Assembly (NCBI RefSeq): GCF_018424605.1 | Contig: NZ_QTKT01000001.1 | Span: 434,001 to 498,000, forward strand | Origin: Marinobacter lipolyticus | Lineage (GTDB): Bacteria; Pseudomonadota; Gammaproteobacteria; Pseudomonadales; Oleiphilaceae | Direction of reading: 5' to 3' | Length of the DNA: 64,000 bases | Shown: positions 61,974 to 64,000 of the stretch, piece after piece | Layout of the letters: each line of letters begins with the position of its first letter | How positions within the stretch are numbered: position 1 is the stretch's first letter | The notes under the pieces: model-generated | The model's input: only the letters and a program-made list of their open reading frames with translations | Told to the model about the DNA's origin: nothing | Databases searched by the model: none | Made by a program: the position numbers and the translations under genes

Positions 61974-62057
61974 GGTTTTACTCCTTGCCGCGGGGGTCGT
62001 AAGGGCGGCCATTGTTTGCCGCTTTTTCACCCTACCGCCGCATAGTGCTGTGGTTTA

Positions 62058-62810
62058 TCAGAGGTTCTGCAACAGCCGTGCCGAAGCCTCGGAATTCTCT
62101 TTTGCGGTGCTCATTACCTTCACCTGCATCTCGTACTGCCGCGACAGTTGCAGATTGGCGATCATCTCTTCCACCGCATTGACATTGGAGCTTTCCAGGA
62201 ACCCGGAGGCCACCCGCAAGGCAGCGTCCGGCGGCTCAGGGCCGTCGAGCGCCTGGTCCGGTTTGCGTCGAATGTAACCGTCTTCGCCCTTCTCGAGCGC
62301 TTCAGGGGGAGGATTCACCAGCTTGAGGCGGTCGATTTCCACCAGCTGATCCGGCGAACCGCCCACCGGTACGATGGAGATCGTGCCGTCGGCACCCACC
62401 TGCAGGTTATCGAAAGGCGGCAGCGCAACCGGGCCACCGTTGCCCATCACCATGTCGCCGTTGGCATTGCGGAGCAGGCCGTTCACATCGATCTGGAGGC
62501 TGCCGGAACGGGTAAACACTTCCTCGCCACGCTGGTTCTGCACCGCCAGCCAGCCTTCACCGTCCACGGCAACATCCATCTTGCGGCCGGTTTCCATCAA
62601 CGCGCCTGCGGAAAGATCCGTGCCGGGGCGTTCGGTCATGGCGTAGGCTCGGGTCGGGTGATGCTCTCCAAAGACCGGCATACTGCGGGCCTGGGCGAAG
62701 TCTTTCTTGAACCCTGTGGTGCTGACGTTAGCCAGGTTATTGGCGTGCGCACGCTGGGCCAGCATGTTCTGCTTGGCGCCAGACATTCCAATATAAAGGG
62801 CTTTATCCAT
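62058..62810 (-). CDS. flgF: Flagellar proximal rod protein FlgF
   Basis: A 250-aa rod protein. It starts MDKALYIGMSGAKQNMLAQR and contains NNLANVSTTGFKKDFAQARS and the C-terminal SNVNAVEEMIANLQLSRQYE. It is the first gene after a sigma-54 promoter and heads a flgFGHIJKL operon, an arrangement known in Pseudomonas. Confidence 0.96.
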   Translation of the reverse strand: MDKALYIGMSGAKQNMLAQRAHANNLANVSTTGFKKDFAQARSMPVFGEHHPTRAYAMTERPGTDLSAGALMETGRKMDVAVDGEGWLAVQNQRGEEVFTRSGSLQIDVNGLLRNANGDMVMGNGGPVALPPFDNLQVGADGTISIVPVGGSPDQLVEIDRLKLVNPPPEALEKGEDGYIRRKPDQALDGPEPPDAALRVASGFLESSNVNAVEEMIANLQLSRQYEMQVKVMSTAKENSEASARLLQNL

Positions 62811-62833
62811 GGGAAAACTCCTGCCGGAATTTT

Positions 62834-62847
62834 GACTGTTTCCAGTC
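62834..62847 (-). other. Small GAAA-tetraloop hairpin in the flgF leader
   Basis: On the minus strand GACTG-GAAA-CAGTC forms a 5-bp hairpin with a GNRA tetraloop between the sigma-54 promoter and the flgF ribosome site. It could stabilise the mRNA 5' end, or it may be incidental. Confidence 0.4.
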
Positions 62848-62851
62848 TTCC

Positions 62852-62867
62852 TGCAGGAGTTGTGCCA
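62852..62867 (-). promoter_or_regulatory. Sigma-54 promoter of the flgF operon
   Basis: On the minus strand TGGCAC-N5-CTGCA matches the -24/-12 consensus, with the invariant GG and GC separated by exactly 10 bases. Transcription should start about 12 bases downstream, some 30 bp before flgF. In Pseudomonas this operon depends on RpoN and the FleR-type activator. The promoter lies in the 74-bp flgE-flgF gap. Confidence 0.85.
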
Positions 62868-62884
62868 GAATTACGATTCAGACA

Positions 62885-64000
62885 TTATCGGAGGTTGATG
62901 ATGGTCTGAGTGACCGCATCGGAGGTTTCGATGGTCTTGGCGTTGGCCTGATAGTTGCGCTGGGCGATGATCAGATTTACCAGCTCTGCCGATAGATCCA
63001 CGTTGGAATCCTCAACGGAACTGGCCTTGATGGAGCCCAGAGTGCCGGTGTCCGGCGCACCGATGATCGGCTGGCCCGATTCAAAGGTTTCCACCCAGGT
63101 GGTCTCCCCCACCGGTGACAGGCCATCGGTATTGTTGAACGCCGCCAGGGCAACCTGGCCAAGCTCTTTCGACTGACCATTGGTATAGCGGGCAAAAAGA
63201 ATACCCTGGTCGGACACGTCCAGACCGGAGAGGCGCCCGGTGGTGTAGCCGTTTTGGCGTTGATCGTTGACTCCGAACGTGCTGCCATACTGGGTCGTAT
63301 TACCGAGGTCAATGACGAAAGCAGAGCTGTTCAACGGTTCGGATATTGGGCTGGTGACCTTAGAAGGATCACTAGGAGCTCCGGCTGCGCCATTCGGCCT
63401 TCCATTCGGATCTTTTGGTTCCCAGTCGGTAACGATGATCTCGCCGTTAGGATCATTGTTTACGCTAAGAAGCTCCCCGTCTTGATTAAATGTCGCTGTG
63501 TATGGGTTTTCCTCAGTACCGCCTACATATTCTCCATCAATCTGGAGATAAACTGACCACTGACTCTGACCCACCGCAGCCCCTGAGGGCGGTTCCTTTA
63601 CGAAAAACTGGGTTAACTCATGAGAGTTACCGAGACTGTCGTATATGGTGCTTGACGTAGCATGGTTGTAAGTACGTTGGTCGATCGGGTTAAACTCATT
63701 TGTGATTATTGGATCAACAGACCCTGCATTAAATGCTCCCTCTGCGAAACCAGGATCATTAGTTGCAGAGCCATCGGTTTCAATAGAGGAAACTCTGCTA
63801 TCGGCCTGCACAGTACTAAGAGTGCCATAAGCCAGATCAAGTTGCTGGGAGCTAGTGTTGTCACTATTAACCGAAATGTCGAGTGTCTGCCCCCGGCTAT
63901 CTCGAACAATCAGGTTTTCCCCATCGGCTTCGGCGCTAATAGTTTTGGGGCTCCCGAAGTTTGCGTTATTGATTGCTGACGCCAAGCTTGCGACATCCGT
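62885..64000 (-). CDS. flgE: Flagellar hook protein FlgE, C-terminal 371 residues
   Basis: The gene is open at the right edge, so the N-terminus is missing. The visible part contains the hook-protein central region (NHATSSTIYDSLGNSHELTQ, a well-conserved FlgE motif) and the C-terminal LSAELVNLIIAQRNYQANAKTIETSDAVTQTI. FlgE polymerises into the hook. The upstream part of the visible segment (about 63400-63960) has lower GC than the 3' part: 24 of 60 at 63661-63720 against 37 of 60 at 63061-63120. This overlaps the surface-exposed domain. Confidence 0.94.
   Translation of the reverse strand, partial: TDVASLASAINNANFGSPKTISAEADGENLIVRDSRGQTLDISVNSDNTSSQQLDLAYGTLSTVQADSRVSSIETDGSATNDPGFAEGAFNAGSVDPIITNEFNPIDQRTYNHATSSTIYDSLGNSHELTQFFVKEPPSGAAVGQSQWSVYLQIDGEYVGGTEENPYTATFNQDGELLSVNNDPNGEIIVTDWEPKDPNGRPNGAAGAPSDPSKVTSPISEPLNSSAFVIDLGNTTQYGSTFGVNDQRQNGYTTGRLSGLDVSDQGILFARYTNGQSKELGQVALAAFNNTDGLSPVGETTWVETFESGQPIIGAPDTGTLGSIKASSVEDSNVDLSAELVNLIIAQRNYQANAKTIETSDAVTQTIINLR

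Noticed and set aside
62334..62920. Mobile element or integration site near the flagellar genes
   Set aside because: No terminal repeats, transposase or attachment repeat was found; gene order is as in other gammaproteobacteria.

Overview
The window is a stretch of core chromosome from a gammaproteobacterium. Protein sequences, moderately high GC and gene order fit a Marinobacter-like marine species. The order resembles the corresponding Pseudomonas blocks (sdhCDAB-sucAB-lpd-sucCD divergent from gltA; topA next to fadBA; cysE, trmJ, suhB, secDF, yajC, tgt, queA), which supports an order-level placement only. I saw no prophage, insertion sequence, CRISPR array, toxin-antitoxin pair or defence island.

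Layout. 1-10.6 kb (minus): TCA-cycle operon sdhCDAB, sucAB, lpdA, sucC and the first codons of sucD. 10.6-11.0 kb: divergent promoter region. 11.0-13.3 kb (plus): gltA and a 3-hydroxyisobutyrate-dehydrogenase-family gene. 13.4-19.6 kb (minus): topA and fadBA. 20.0-21.4 kb (plus): an unrecognised exported helical protein and a UspA protein. 21.5-24.9 kb (minus): MOSC protein, uup and a DUF6901-like gene in one compact operon. 25.0-29.4 kb: tRNA-Gly, a YkuD_2 protein, a TetR regulator, DUF924, a CbiX-like protein, a YfcH-like protein, tRNA-Glu and a 51-aa membrane protein. 29.6-35.4 kb (plus): a PAS-GGDEF-EAL protein followed closely by ackA-pta. 35.4-48.2 kb (minus): der, bamB, yfgM-like, hisS, ispG, rodZ, pilW, rlmN, ndk, iscS, iscR, cysE, trmJ. 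48.4 kb (plus): a degenerate suhB. 49.3-54.8 kb (minus): secF, secD, yajC, tgt, queA. 54.9 kb: tRNA-Leu. 55.0-64.0 kb (minus): flagellar genes flgL, K, J, I, H, G, F and most of flgE.

How the genes work together. The first 12 kb encodes most of the citric acid cycle with complex II. fadBA supplies acetyl-CoA from fatty acids and ackA-pta interconverts acetyl-CoA and acetate. The middle block carries envelope biogenesis (bamB, rodZ, pilW, secDF-yajC), tRNA/rRNA modification (rlmN, trmJ, tgt, queA) and sulfur/Fe-S metabolism (cysE, iscR, iscS). The last 9 kb builds the flagellar rod, rings, hook and hook-filament junction, with a clear sigma-54 promoter in front of flgF.

The window is mostly ordinary housekeeping DNA and I found no convincing undescribed system. 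The points most worth a second look are an isc locus reduced to iscR-iscS with a C-terminally shortened IscS, a SuhB homologue that has lost its catalytic DPLDG motif, base-composition dips inside the variable domains of the hook genes, and an inverted repeat upstream of fadB.
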